NCBI GenBank assembly: GCA_019429055.1
Contig: JAHYJP010000005.1
Coordinates: forward strand, 1-53,186
Source of the DNA: Bacteroidales bacterium
Lineage (GTDB): Bacteria; Bacteroidota; Bacteroidia; Bacteroidales; UBA7960
Direction: 5' to 3'
Length of the DNA stretch: 53,186 bases
Shown here: piece by piece, positions 28,549 to 37,530 of the stretch
Layout: every line of letters begins with the position of its first letter
Position numbering within the stretch: position 1 is the stretch's first letter
The notes under the pieces: model-generated
Told to the model about the DNA's origin: nothing
The model's database searches: none
The model's input: the letters and a program-made list of their open reading frames with translations, nothing else
Made by a program: the position numbers and the translations under genes

Positions 28549-29919
28549 ATGAAAAGATTTATCCAGACTCTGCAGAATATTTACAGAATCGAAGACCTCC
28601 GTGTTAGAATCATAAACACCCTGGGTATTATTTTAATATACCGTTTGGGGTCGTATGTGGTTTTACCGGGAGTGGATCCACACCAACTGGATGCTTTGCA
28701 GGCTCAAACCTCTGAAGGTTTGCTCGGCTTGCTTAACATGTTTTCGGGTGGTGCTTTTGCCAATGCTTCTATTTTTGCACTTGGAATTATGCCCTATATC
28801 AGTGCATCAATTGTTGTGCAGCTTTTAGGAGTGGCAGTTCCGTATTTCCAGAAATTACAAAAAGAAGGCGAAAGCGGAAGGAAAAAGATAAATCAGATTA
28901 CACGCTATCTTACCGTTATCATTACAGGAGCCCAGGCGCCTGCTTACCTGGCAAACCTTGCCAGTCAGCTTCCCCGTCAGGCAATTACACCTTTTGATGG
29001 TGATCCCGGAGCATCTATGACTTTCTTTATTGTTTCTTCAGTTGTTATTTTGATTGCAGGAACCATGTTTGTTATGTGGCTGGGTGAAAGAATTACTGAA
29101 AAGGGCATAGGTAACGGTATTTCTCTGATCATTATGGTTGGTATTATAGCCAATCTTCCATTTGCACTTGCAGCTGAGTTTGTTGCACGTGTTGAAGAAA
29201 CCGGTGGAGGTGGTCTTGTGATCTTCCTGGTTGAGTTGGTTATTTTAATGAGTATTGTCGTACTTGCAATTATGCTAGTGCAGGGAACAAGGAGAATACC
29301 GGTTCAGTTTGCCAAAAGGATTGTTGGTAACAAGCAGTATGGTGGTGTAAGACAGTATATTCCTTTAAAAGTAAATGCTGCAGGTGTTATGCCAATTATC
29401 TTTGCCCAGGCAATTATGTTTATACCCATTACTTTTGCTGGTTTTACTGAATCTGAAGCCTTAAGTGGATTTGCTTCAGCCTTTGCGAATTACCTCGGTT
29501 TCTGGTATAACTTTACTTTTGCTGTTCTGATTATTCTATTTACATACTTTTATACGGCTATCACTGTCAATCCCAATCAGATGGCTGAGGATATGAAGAA
29601 AAACGGTGGTTTCATCCCGGGAGTTAAACCCGGTAAAAGAACGGCTGAATTTATTGATAACATTATGTCCAGAATTACTTTGCCCGGTTCACTGTTCCTT
29701 GCTTTTGTAGCTATTATGCCTGCTATTGTAAGTCTTATGGGTGTAACCGGTCAATTTGCTCAGTTTTTCGGTGGAACATCTCTGCTGATTATGGTTGGTG
29801 TTGTTTTGGATACTTTACAGCAAATAGAAAGCCATCTGCTAATGCGTCATTATGATGGTCTGACCAAGTCGGGTCGTATCAAAGGACGTGCATCAGGTAT
29901 GATGGGAATGGCAGGCTAA
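28549..29919 (+). CDS. secY: Preprotein translocase subunit SecY
   Basis: A protein of 456 residues with ten predicted membrane helices. Landmarks are the plug region after TM1 (PGVDP, then LLGLLNMFSGGA), GIMPYISASI in TM2, the GERITEKGIGNGIS loop and the C5 loop GVKPGKRTAEFID that binds SecA and the ribosome. It forms the inner-membrane protein-conducting channel. map follows 13 bases later, with no adk between them. Confidence 0.98.
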   Translation: MKRFIQTLQNIYRIEDLRVRIINTLGIILIYRLGSYVVLPGVDPHQLDALQAQTSEGLLGLLNMFSGGAFANASIFALGIMPYISASIVVQLLGVAVPYFQKLQKEGESGRKKINQITRYLTVIITGAQAPAYLANLASQLPRQAITPFDGDPGASMTFFIVSSVVILIAGTMFVMWLGERITEKGIGNGISLIIMVGIIANLPFALAAEFVARVEETGGGGLVIFLVELVILMSIVVLAIMLVQGTRRIPVQFAKRIVGNKQYGGVRQYIPLKVNAAGVMPIIFAQAIMFIPITFAGFTESEALSGFASAFANYLGFWYNFTFAVLIILFTYFYTAITVNPNQMAEDMKKNGGFIPGVKPGKRTAEFIDNIMSRITLPGSLFLAFVAIMPAIVSLMGVTGQFAQFFGGTSLLIMVGVVLDTLQQIESHLLMRHYDGLTKSGRIKGRASGMMGMAG

Positions 29920-29932
29920 TGCTTGATACTTT

Positions 29933-30733
29933 ATGATAGAATATAAGTCAGAAAGTGAAATTGAATTAATACGTGAGAGTTCTTTGCTTGTTGCGAAAAC
30001 TTTAGGCGAGGTTGCTAAGAATATTCGTCCCGGAATTAAAACTATCGAACTGGACAAGATCGCGGAAGAGTTTATCAGAGATCATGATGCAGTTCCGGGA
30101 TTTAAAGGTTACCATGGTTTTACAGGAACACTTTGTATTTCGCCCAATGAACAGGTTGTTCATGGAATACCGGGTGAAAGGGAACTGAAGGATGGAGATA
30201 TTGTTTCCATTGACTGTGGAGTCCTGAAGAACGGATATTATGGCGATAGCGCTTATACTTTTGTCATTGGTGAAATTGATGAATCAACCAGGCGGCTGTT
30301 AAATGTTACATATCAATGCCTTATGCTGGGAATAGAAAAGGCTGTGGAAGGTAATACTCTGGGTGATATATCGTTTGCCATACAACAGAATGCTGAAAAT
30401 GCAGGTTATAGTGTGGTAAGAGAACTTGTGGGTCACGGTTTGGGGAAAAATCTCCATGAACCTCCCGAAGTTCCCAACTTTGGCAAAAAAGGAAAGGGGC
30501 TTATCCTTCGGCAGGGTTTGGTCATCGCTATTGAACCGATGATTAACCTCGGAAAAAGGTTTGTTGTGCAGGAGAAAGATGGTTGGACTATCCGCACAAC
30601 TGACCGCAAACCCTCGGCGCACTACGAACATACTGTTGCTGTTGGTAAAGGTAAAGCTGATATCCTTTCTTCATTTTCGTACATTAAGGAGTCTCTCAAA
30701 ACCAATCAAAATAATAGTTTAATAATTGAGTAA
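29933..30733 (+). CDS. map: Type I methionine aminopeptidase
   Basis: A protein of 266 residues in the pita-bread fold. The metal ligands are visible as an Asp in SIDCG, a second in YGDSAYTF, His in GHGLG, Glu in IEPM and Glu in YEHTV. It removes the initiator Met co-translationally. It lies between secY and infA as in many Bacteroidota. The C-terminus has a short extra tail past the catalytic fold. Confidence 0.97.
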   Translation: MIEYKSESEIELIRESSLLVAKTLGEVAKNIRPGIKTIELDKIAEEFIRDHDAVPGFKGYHGFTGTLCISPNEQVVHGIPGERELKDGDIVSIDCGVLKNGYYGDSAYTFVIGEIDESTRRLLNVTYQCLMLGIEKAVEGNTLGDISFAIQQNAENAGYSVVRELVGHGLGKNLHEPPEVPNFGKKGKGLILRQGLVIAIEPMINLGKRFVVQEKDGWTIRTTDRKPSAHYEHTVAVGKGKADILSSFSYIKESLKTNQNNSLIIE

Positions 30734-30736
30734 AGT

Positions 30737-30955
30737 ATGGCAAAACAAGCATCGATACAACAAGACGGTACTGTTATTGAATCTCTCGGGAATGCAATGT
30801 TTCGGGTAGAATTAGAAAATGGTCACGTTATTACAGCTCATATCTCAGGCAAAATGCGTATGCATTATATTAAGATTTTGCCCGGTGATAAAGTAAAAGT
30901 AGAGATGTCGCCTTACGATCTGACCAAAGGAAGAATTTCCTTCAGGTATAAATAA
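30737..30955 (+). CDS. infA: Translation initiation factor IF-1
   Basis: A protein of 72 residues, the exact family length, forming one OB fold: [20 protein letters not shown], then [16 protein letters not shown] and [12 protein letters not shown]. It occupies the ribosomal A site during initiation. It lies 3 bases after map and 34 before rpmJ. Confidence 0.99.
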   Translation: MAKQASIQQDGTVIESLGNAMFRVELENGHVITAHISGKMRMHYIKILPGDKVKVEMSPYDLTKGRISFRYK

Positions 30956-30989
30956 TTGAGTTTTATCTTACACGCTAAAAAACTGCGAA

Positions 30990-31106
30990 ATGAAAGTCAG
31001 AGTGTCTGTTAAAAAAAGAAGCCCCGAGTGTAAAATTGTACGCAGGAAAGGCAGAATTTATGTAATTAATAAGAAGAACCCCAAGTTTAAGCAACGTCAG
31101 GGATAA
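30990..31106 (+). CDS. rpmJ: 50S ribosomal protein L36 (zinc-free form)
   Basis: A protein of only 38 residues, [10 protein letters not shown] through KFKQRQG, followed by TAA. It matches L36 in size, basic composition and the C-terminal KQRQG. Of the four Cys/His zinc ligands in the classic form only one Cys (Cys14) remains, so it is a C-minus version. It sits in the conserved place between infA and rpsM, with 28 bases to the rpsM ATG. Confidence 0.96.
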   Translation: MKVRVSVKKRSPECKIVRRKGRIYVINKKNPKFKQRQG

Positions 31107-31134
31107 TTTCGGAAACTAAATCAATTGAAATCAT

Positions 31135-31512
31135 ATGGCACGTATTGCAGGAATTGATATCCCAAAAAATAAGAGAGGCGAAATCGCCTTGACTTACATT
31201 TTTGGAATCGGTCGTAGCACAGCACAAAAAATCCTCGAAGAAGCCGGGGTTGATGCAAACATCAAAGTTCAGGACTGGAATGACGATCAGATCACTTCTA
31301 TCCGTAATATCATTACCGATAATTACAAGGTAGAAGGTGGTTTAAGGTCGGAGGTTCAGATGAACATTAAAAGGCTTATGGACATTGGTTCATACAGAGG
31401 AATTCGACACCGAATCGGTTTACCCTTGCGCGGACAAAAAACCAAAAATAATGCCCGTACAAGAAAAGGTAAAAAGAAAACCGTTGCGAATAAGAAAAAG
31501 GCTACTAAATAA
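31135..31512 (+). CDS. rpsM: 30S ribosomal protein S13
   Basis: A protein of 125 residues starting [19 protein letters not shown], with the helix-turn-helix region and the [29 protein letters not shown] segment contacting 16S rRNA and tRNA. Its stop codon is already part of the first stem of the putative pseudoknot that fills the gap to rpsK. Confidence 0.99.
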   Translation: MARIAGIDIPKNKRGEIALTYIFGIGRSTAQKILEEAGVDANIKVQDWNDDQITSIRNIITDNYKVEGGLRSEVQMNIKRLMDIGSYRGIRHRIGLPLRGQKTKNNARTRKGKKKTVANKKKATK

Positions 31513-31565
31513 AATAATGCTTAAAGAAGCGGCGCATTATTTTTGGAATACCGGATTAGCCGCTT
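31511..31565 (+). promoter_or_regulatory. Candidate H-type pseudoknot in the rpsM-rpsK gap
   Basis: Stem 1 pairs AAAATAATGC (31511-31520) with GCATTATTTT (31534-31543), 10 bp. Stem 2 pairs AAGCGGC (31527-31533), in the loop of stem 1, with GCCGCTT (31559-31565), 7 bp. The loops are 6 and 15 bases, with no base between stems, a geometry suited to coaxial stacking. It lies 28 bases before rpsK. In E. coli S4 regulates the alpha operon through a pseudoknot; S4 is encoded two genes downstream here. Confidence 0.6.
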
Positions 31566-31593
31566 GATCAGAGAAATTACTTTAAAATAAATT

Positions 31594-31992
31594 ATGGCAA
31601 AACAAACTAAAGGTGCACGCAGTTCGAAGAAGCGTGTAGTAAAAGTAGAACCTGTTGGGCAAGCCCATATTTTTGCATCGTTCAACAACATTATTATTTC
31701 CCTTACCAACAACAGCGGACAGGTAATTTCCTGGGCTTCAGCCGGTAAAATGGGATTCAGAGGTTCTAAAAAGAATACCCCTTATGCAGGGCAAATGGCT
31801 GCCACTGACGCTGCCAAAGTTGCTTATGACGCTGGTTTACGTAAAGTAAAAGTGTTTGTTAAAGGACCAGGTTCCGGCCGCGAATCTGCTATCAGAACGA
31901 TCCACGCATCAGGAATTGAAGTGATAGAGATCGTAGATGTTACTCCGTTGCCGCACAATGGTTGCAGACCTCCCAAAAGGAGAAGAGTTTAA
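31594..31992 (+). CDS. rpsK: 30S ribosomal protein S11
   Basis: A protein of 132 residues with [18 protein letters not shown], the [14 protein letters not shown] segment and the C-terminal [18 protein letters not shown] that contacts the platform near the E site. It follows the putative pseudoknot, so its translation or transcription may be the direct target of that structure. Confidence 0.99.
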   Translation: MAKQTKGARSSKKRVVKVEPVGQAHIFASFNNIIISLTNNSGQVISWASAGKMGFRGSKKNTPYAGQMAATDAAKVAYDAGLRKVKVFVKGPGSGRESAIRTIHASGIEVIEIVDVTPLPHNGCRPPKRRRV

Positions 31993-32039
31993 TTCAAATC
32001 AACAAACACTTTTTATCAAACAGATTATACGTATAAATT

Positions 32040-32645
32040 ATGGCAAGATATAGAGGACCCCAAACAAAAATTGCCCGTAAATTCGGTGATCCGATTTTTG
32101 GAGCCGATAAAGCATTCGAAAAGAAAAAATATCCCCCCGGGATGCACGGTGCCAACAAAAGAAGAAAGAAACAATCAGAATACGGAATTCAGCTACAGGA
32201 AAAGCAGAAGGCAAAATACACTTATGGTTTGCTTGAAAAGCAATTTGCCAATCTTTTTGAAACTGCTACCCGTAAAAAGGGTATCACAGGTGAAATTTTA
32301 CTCCAGCTTCTTGAAGCACGCCTCGATAATGTAGTATTTCGTTTGGGTATTGCACCCAGCAGACGTGCTGCCCGCCAATTGGTAGGACACAGACATATTA
32401 CGGTAAATGGAGAAGTTGTAAATATCCCTTCTTACACAGTTCGTCCTGGTGATATTGTAGGCGTGAGAGAAAAATCCAAAAGCCTTGAAGCAATTTCTGA
32501 ATCACTCAATGGCAGAGTTAATACTTACTCATGGCTTGAATGGGATGGGCAGAAACTTGAAGGAAAATTCCTTAATATGCCCGAGAGGGATATGATTCCT
32601 GAGAATATCAAGGAACAGCTCATCGTGGAATTGTACTCCAAGTAA
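32040..32645 (+). CDS. rpsD: 30S ribosomal protein S4
   Basis: A protein of 201 residues starting [18 protein letters not shown], with an S4 RNA-binding domain ([19 protein letters not shown]). It nucleates 30S body assembly. The N-terminus lacks the four-Cys zinc finger of some S4 proteins. S4 is the autoregulator of the alpha operon in E. coli, making it a plausible ligand for the rpsM-rpsK structure (inference). It ends 42 bases before rpoA. Confidence 0.99.
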   Translation: MARYRGPQTKIARKFGDPIFGADKAFEKKKYPPGMHGANKRRKKQSEYGIQLQEKQKAKYTYGLLEKQFANLFETATRKKGITGEILLQLLEARLDNVVFRLGIAPSRRAARQLVGHRHITVNGEVVNIPSYTVRPGDIVGVREKSKSLEAISESLNGRVNTYSWLEWDGQKLEGKFLNMPERDMIPENIKEQLIVELYSK

Positions 32646-32687
32646 TAATTAGAATCGATTTTATCGTATCATAAAAACCCAATATAC

Positions 32688-33680
32688 ATGGCAATATTAG
32701 CTTTTCAAAAACCGGATAAGGTTATCATGCTCGAATCTGACGGGAGTTATGGAAAATTTGAATTCCGTCCCCTGGAGCCGGGTTACGGTATCACTGTTGG
32801 TAACTCTTTGAGGAGAATTCTGCTTTCATCCCTTGAAGGTTTTGCTATTACATCTGTTCGCATAGAAGGTGTAGAGCATGAATTTTCAACCATAAAAGGT
32901 GTGGTAGAGGATGTAACTGAAATGATCCTTAACTTCAAACAGATCAGGTTTAAGCAAAAAGTAGAGGAAGAAGATAGTGAAAAGGTAACAGTAAACATTT
33001 CCGGTCAGGAGGTTTTCAAAGCAGGTGATCTTAACAATTTCCTTTCTAATTTTCAGGTAATTAATACTGATGTGGTTCTTTGCAATATGGAATCTTCAGT
33101 AAATCTGAATATTGAGTTTACCATCGAGAAGGGTAGAGGTTATGTGCCGGCTGAAGAAAATAAACCCCTGAACCCAATTATCGGTCAAATAGCCATTGAC
33201 TCTATTTTTACTCCGATTAAGAATGTCAAGTATTTCGTTGAAAACTATCGTGTTGAACAAAAAACCGACTACGAAAAGCTTGTTCTGGAAATTCTGACCG
33301 ATGGCTCAATTACTCCAAAAGACGCTCTGAAGGAAGCTGCGAAAATTTTAATTTTCCATTTCATGCTGTTTTCCGATGAGAAAATTACTCTCGATACCGA
33401 AGAGAAAGCAACCAGTGAAGAGTTTGATGAAACTTCCCTGCACATGAGGCAACTGCTGAAAACAAAACTAGTAGACCTGGATCTCAGTGTTAGGGCACTA
33501 AACTGCCTTAAGGCTGCCGATGTTGAAACCCTTGCGGATCTGGTTTCTCTTAACAAACATGATCTTCTTAAATTCAGAAACTTCGGTAAAAAATCGCTCA
33601 CAGAGCTGGAGGAGCTTATCAAGTCCAAAAACCTTAGTTTTGGCATGAATCTTTCAAAATACAAATTAGATAAGGATTAG
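32688..33680 (+). CDS. rpoA: DNA-directed RNA polymerase subunit alpha
   Basis: A protein of 330 residues. The N-terminal assembly domain (about 1-230) contains [21 protein letters not shown] linker precedes the C-terminal domain (about 258-325), recognisable by [24 protein letters not shown] and [16 protein letters not shown]. The C-terminal domain binds promoter DNA and activators. It is followed 5 bases later by rplQ. Confidence 0.99.
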   Translation: MAILAFQKPDKVIMLESDGSYGKFEFRPLEPGYGITVGNSLRRILLSSLEGFAITSVRIEGVEHEFSTIKGVVEDVTEMILNFKQIRFKQKVEEEDSEKVTVNISGQEVFKAGDLNNFLSNFQVINTDVVLCNMESSVNLNIEFTIEKGRGYVPAEENKPLNPIIGQIAIDSIFTPIKNVKYFVENYRVEQKTDYEKLVLEILTDGSITPKDALKEAAKILIFHFMLFSDEKITLDTEEKATSEEFDETSLHMRQLLKTKLVDLDLSVRALNCLKAADVETLADLVSLNKHDLLKFRNFGKKSLTELEELIKSKNLSFGMNLSKYKLDKD

Positions 33681-33685
33681 TTGAA

Positions 33686-34417
33686 ATGAGACATAGGAAA
33701 AAAATAAATCATCTGGGAAGAAAATCTCAACACAGAAAAGCCATGCTTTCAAATATGGCGTCTTCCCTTATAATTCATAAGAGAATATTTACAACTTTAG
33801 CTAAAGCCAAAGCTTTGCGTGTATACGTAGAACCTTTGATTACCAAATCAAAAGAAGACTCTACTCATTCACGTCGTACCGTTTTTTCATATCTTCAGAA
33901 CAAGCAAGCTGTTAGCGAACTTTTCAGAGAAGTATCTCAGAAAGTTGCTGAAAGACCCGGTGGATATACCAGAATTCTTAAAACCGGTTTCAGACAGGGT
34001 GATGCAGCTGAAATGTGCTTCATTGAGCTTGTTGATTATAATACCAACATGCTAAAAACAACAGAAGATGCTGCCAAGAAGACACGCAGAAGTCGTCGTG
34101 GTAAGAAATCTTCTGATGCTGAGCCTAAAGCTGCCTCTCCAAAAAAAGCTGAAGAAAAAGCTGAAAAGGCTGCTGTTGCCGAAGAACAACCTGAAGTTGA
34201 AGCTGTAGTTGAAACTCCGGCAGAAGACCATCCCAAAGAAACTAAAGCCGCTGAAAAGGCTGAAGAAGTTACCGAAATTGAAGAGCCCAAGGCTGAAGAG
34301 AAGAAGGAAGATGAGCCTGAAGCAGAGAAGAAAGAAGAACCCAAGGCTGAAAAGAAAGAAGAAAAGTCTGAGGCAGATGATACCGAAGATGCTGAAGAAA
34401 AGAAAGAAGAAAAGTAA
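33686..34417 (+). CDS. rplQ: 50S ribosomal protein L17 with long low-complexity C-terminal tail
   Basis: A protein of 243 residues. The first 120 or so are a normal L17 ([20 protein letters not shown], then [20 protein letters not shown]). The remaining 120 or so begin with a basic patch ([11 protein letters not shown]) and become an Ala/Glu/Lys/Pro-rich, strongly acidic, presumably disordered tail. Extended L17 tails are familiar in Bacteroidota, but no role is established. It closes the ribosomal cluster before the terminator at 34548. Confidence 0.96.
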   Translation: MRHRKKINHLGRKSQHRKAMLSNMASSLIIHKRIFTTLAKAKALRVYVEPLITKSKEDSTHSRRTVFSYLQNKQAVSELFREVSQKVAERPGGYTRILKTGFRQGDAAEMCFIELVDYNTNMLKTTEDAAKKTRRSRRGKKSSDAEPKAASPKKAEEKAEKAAVAEEQPEVEAVVETPAEDHPKETKAAEKAEEVTEIEEPKAEEKKEDEPEAEKKEEPKAEKKEEKSEADDTEDAEEKKEEK

Positions 34418-34547
34418 CTTTATACAAATTAACCAATCCAATGAATCAATACTTCACCTGTGGTATCGTAAAATATCAATCGGGTAATTGAAGTAAAAAT
34501 CCAGAAATAAAATCATATTTGATGTTGTTGGGTTGAAGATTTTTAAG

Positions 34548-34583
34548 GGGGATAAAGTTCACAAAAGCTTTATCCTCTTTTTT
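34548..34583 (+). terminator. Terminator of the ribosomal protein cluster
   Basis: GGGGATAAAG (34548-34557) pairs with CTTTATCCTC (34568-34577) through 10 bp with one G-U, around a 10-base loop, followed by TTTTTT. It ends the transcript that begins upstream of rpsL. Confidence 0.85.
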
Positions 34584-34598
34584 ATTGATATTTTAAAG

Positions 34599-35958
<1,360 letters not shown>

Positions 35959-35989
35959 TAAGATTTCAGGATTTCTGAACCTAAATACA

Positions 35990-36021
35990 AAGGCGGTATT
36001 TAAAAAATGCCGCCTTTTTTT
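35990..36021 (+). terminator. Rho-independent terminator after eno
   Basis: AAGGCGGTATT (35990-36000) pairs with AATGCCGCCTT (36006-36016) with one G-U pair and a 5-base loop, then a T run. A textbook intrinsic terminator. Confidence 0.92.
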
Positions 36022-36046
36022 CAATTTAATACATAATTAAACATAA

Positions 36047-37354
36047 GTGAATTTGATTAACAGTATCAGGCATTTTTTGGTGTTACCTGTTTTTATATTG
36101 TTTCTGTTTTTAAACCAGGCAAATGGCCAGGACACCATTCGTGTTATGCAATACAATCTTTTGTTTTATGGGCTTTATACCGATTTCTGCACAGAACAAA
36201 ATAACAATAATGATGATAAAGACGAATACTTAAGAACCATCCTTGGGCATTTCCAGCCCGATATTTTTACTGTAAATGAACTTGGCAGAGGAGCCCATAA
36301 TCTTACCCGCATCAGAGATCAGGTTTTGAATACCGGAGATGTAGATTATTTTGAGCATGCCACCTATACCAATACAGGAAATGGCTGGTTTGCCAATGGT
36401 CTTTTTTATAATTCACGCAAGTTGGGGCTGTACGATGAAGTTATTGTAAGCACCTTGTTACGCGACATTAATTTGTATACACTGTATTATAAATCTGATG
36501 ATCTTGAATTTACAGGCGATACGGTATTCATCACTCTTATAGTTGCTCATCTTAAAGCAGGTCAAACTACCAGCGACCAGCAAATGAGAACCACAATGGT
36601 TTCAAATGTTATGAATTATCTGGATGCCAGCAATTACTCCGGAAACATTATGTTTATGGGCGATTTTAACATGAAATCTTCCTTTGAACAGGCTTTTCAG
36701 ATTATGGTTAATAATGTAAATCCCGAAATAAGGTTTTATGATCCTATTGATATAACAGGTGTTTGGGGTAATAATTCTGAGATGGCCCCCTACCATACGC
36801 AGAGTCCCCGGACCGGAAGCCATCCTTGTTTTGTGACCGGGGGGCTTGATGACCGGTATGATTTTATCCTTACCAGCCGATCCATTATGGAAGGCCTTAA
36901 TGGTTTTCAATACGTTGAGAATAGTTATACGGCAATCGGACAAGATGGCAACAGATTCAACCAGTCTCTGATCAATCCCCCGAATTACAGCCAGCCTCCG
37001 GAAATAATTGATGCACTTTATAACATGTCGGATCATTTACCTGTAATGCTTGACATGGTCAGTGTTGAGCTGGTGAATTCGATCAATTATCAGTTTCCTG
37101 AGAAAATCCATATTACCTGGAATAATCCTGTAAGTGATATCCTGAGTATTGATTTGGGTATAAAACATGGTATCAGATTTAATATTGATATTTTTTCTAT
37201 TTCAGGGGTTAAGGTTGAAAACTATTCATCACGATATCATTCTGAAGGTGAGTTAATTAAATTGGATTTGTCCCATCTTGCGCAAGGTGTTTATATTCTC
37301 AGAATTGTATCTCAGGATGGATATACTTTCTCAGGAAAAGTAGTTAAAGTATGA
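36047..37354 (+). CDS. Secreted endonuclease/exonuclease/phosphatase-fold protein with T9SS C-terminal tail
   Basis: A protein of 435 residues (GTG start; no nearby ATG). Signal peptide 1-28. The EEP catalytic fold shows MQYNLL (34-39), VNELG (Glu78), AHLKAG (His168), GDFNMK (Asp206/Asn208), RYDFILTS (Asp272) and SDHLP (Asp329/His330), consistent with a metal-dependent nuclease or phosphodiesterase. Residues about 350-435 form a type A sorting domain ending in LAQGVYILRI and a short GKVVKV strand, which directs export through the type IX system. The substrate may be extracellular DNA (inference). Confidence 0.88.
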   Translation: MNLINSIRHFLVLPVFILFLFLNQANGQDTIRVMQYNLLFYGLYTDFCTEQNNNNDDKDEYLRTILGHFQPDIFTVNELGRGAHNLTRIRDQVLNTGDVDYFEHATYTNTGNGWFANGLFYNSRKLGLYDEVIVSTLLRDINLYTLYYKSDDLEFTGDTVFITLIVAHLKAGQTTSDQQMRTTMVSNVMNYLDASNYSGNIMFMGDFNMKSSFEQAFQIMVNNVNPEIRFYDPIDITGVWGNNSEMAPYHTQSPRTGSHPCFVTGGLDDRYDFILTSRSIMEGLNGFQYVENSYTAIGQDGNRFNQSLINPPNYSQPPEIIDALYNMSDHLPVMLDMVSVELVNSINYQFPEKIHITWNNPVSDILSIDLGIKHGIRFNIDIFSISGVKVENYSSRYHSEGELIKLDLSHLAQGVYILRIVSQDGYTFSGKVVKV

Positions 37355-37498
37355 GTGTGTTTTTCCTGATACTGTTGAAAAAGGAGTGAAAAGTATAAAA
37401 CCCGAATCGAAATTCAGAATTTAGCAATCAAAGAACAAACACCGATATAATTAACAATAAATTAATATCTTATATAGGGTAAATATTTTTTAACAACC

Positions 37499-37506
37499 TA
37501 AATTTG
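37499..37506 (+). promoter_or_regulatory. Candidate -7 element before the PiT gene
   Basis: TAAATTTG matches TAnnTTTG. It would place the transcription start near 37510, which rules out the in-frame TTG at 37504 as start codon and supports the ATG at 37531. Confidence 0.45.
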
Positions 37507-37530
37507 AACTTTGAAAATTGGGTAGAAATA

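Noticed and set aside
34036-34441. Long minus-strand open frames opposite the rplQ tail
   Set aside because: They are Ser/Phe-rich shadows of the Glu/Lys/Ala repeats in the L17 tail, with no start context or family resemblance.
34441-34491. A 16-codon open frame starting MNQYFTCG after rplQ
   Set aside because: Too short to judge, no ribosome-binding or conservation evidence, and it lies before the cluster terminator in the 3' untranslated region.
37504-37530. TTG start for the PiT transporter
   Set aside because: It falls inside the probable -7 element TAAATTTG. The ATG at 37531 directly precedes the first membrane helix.
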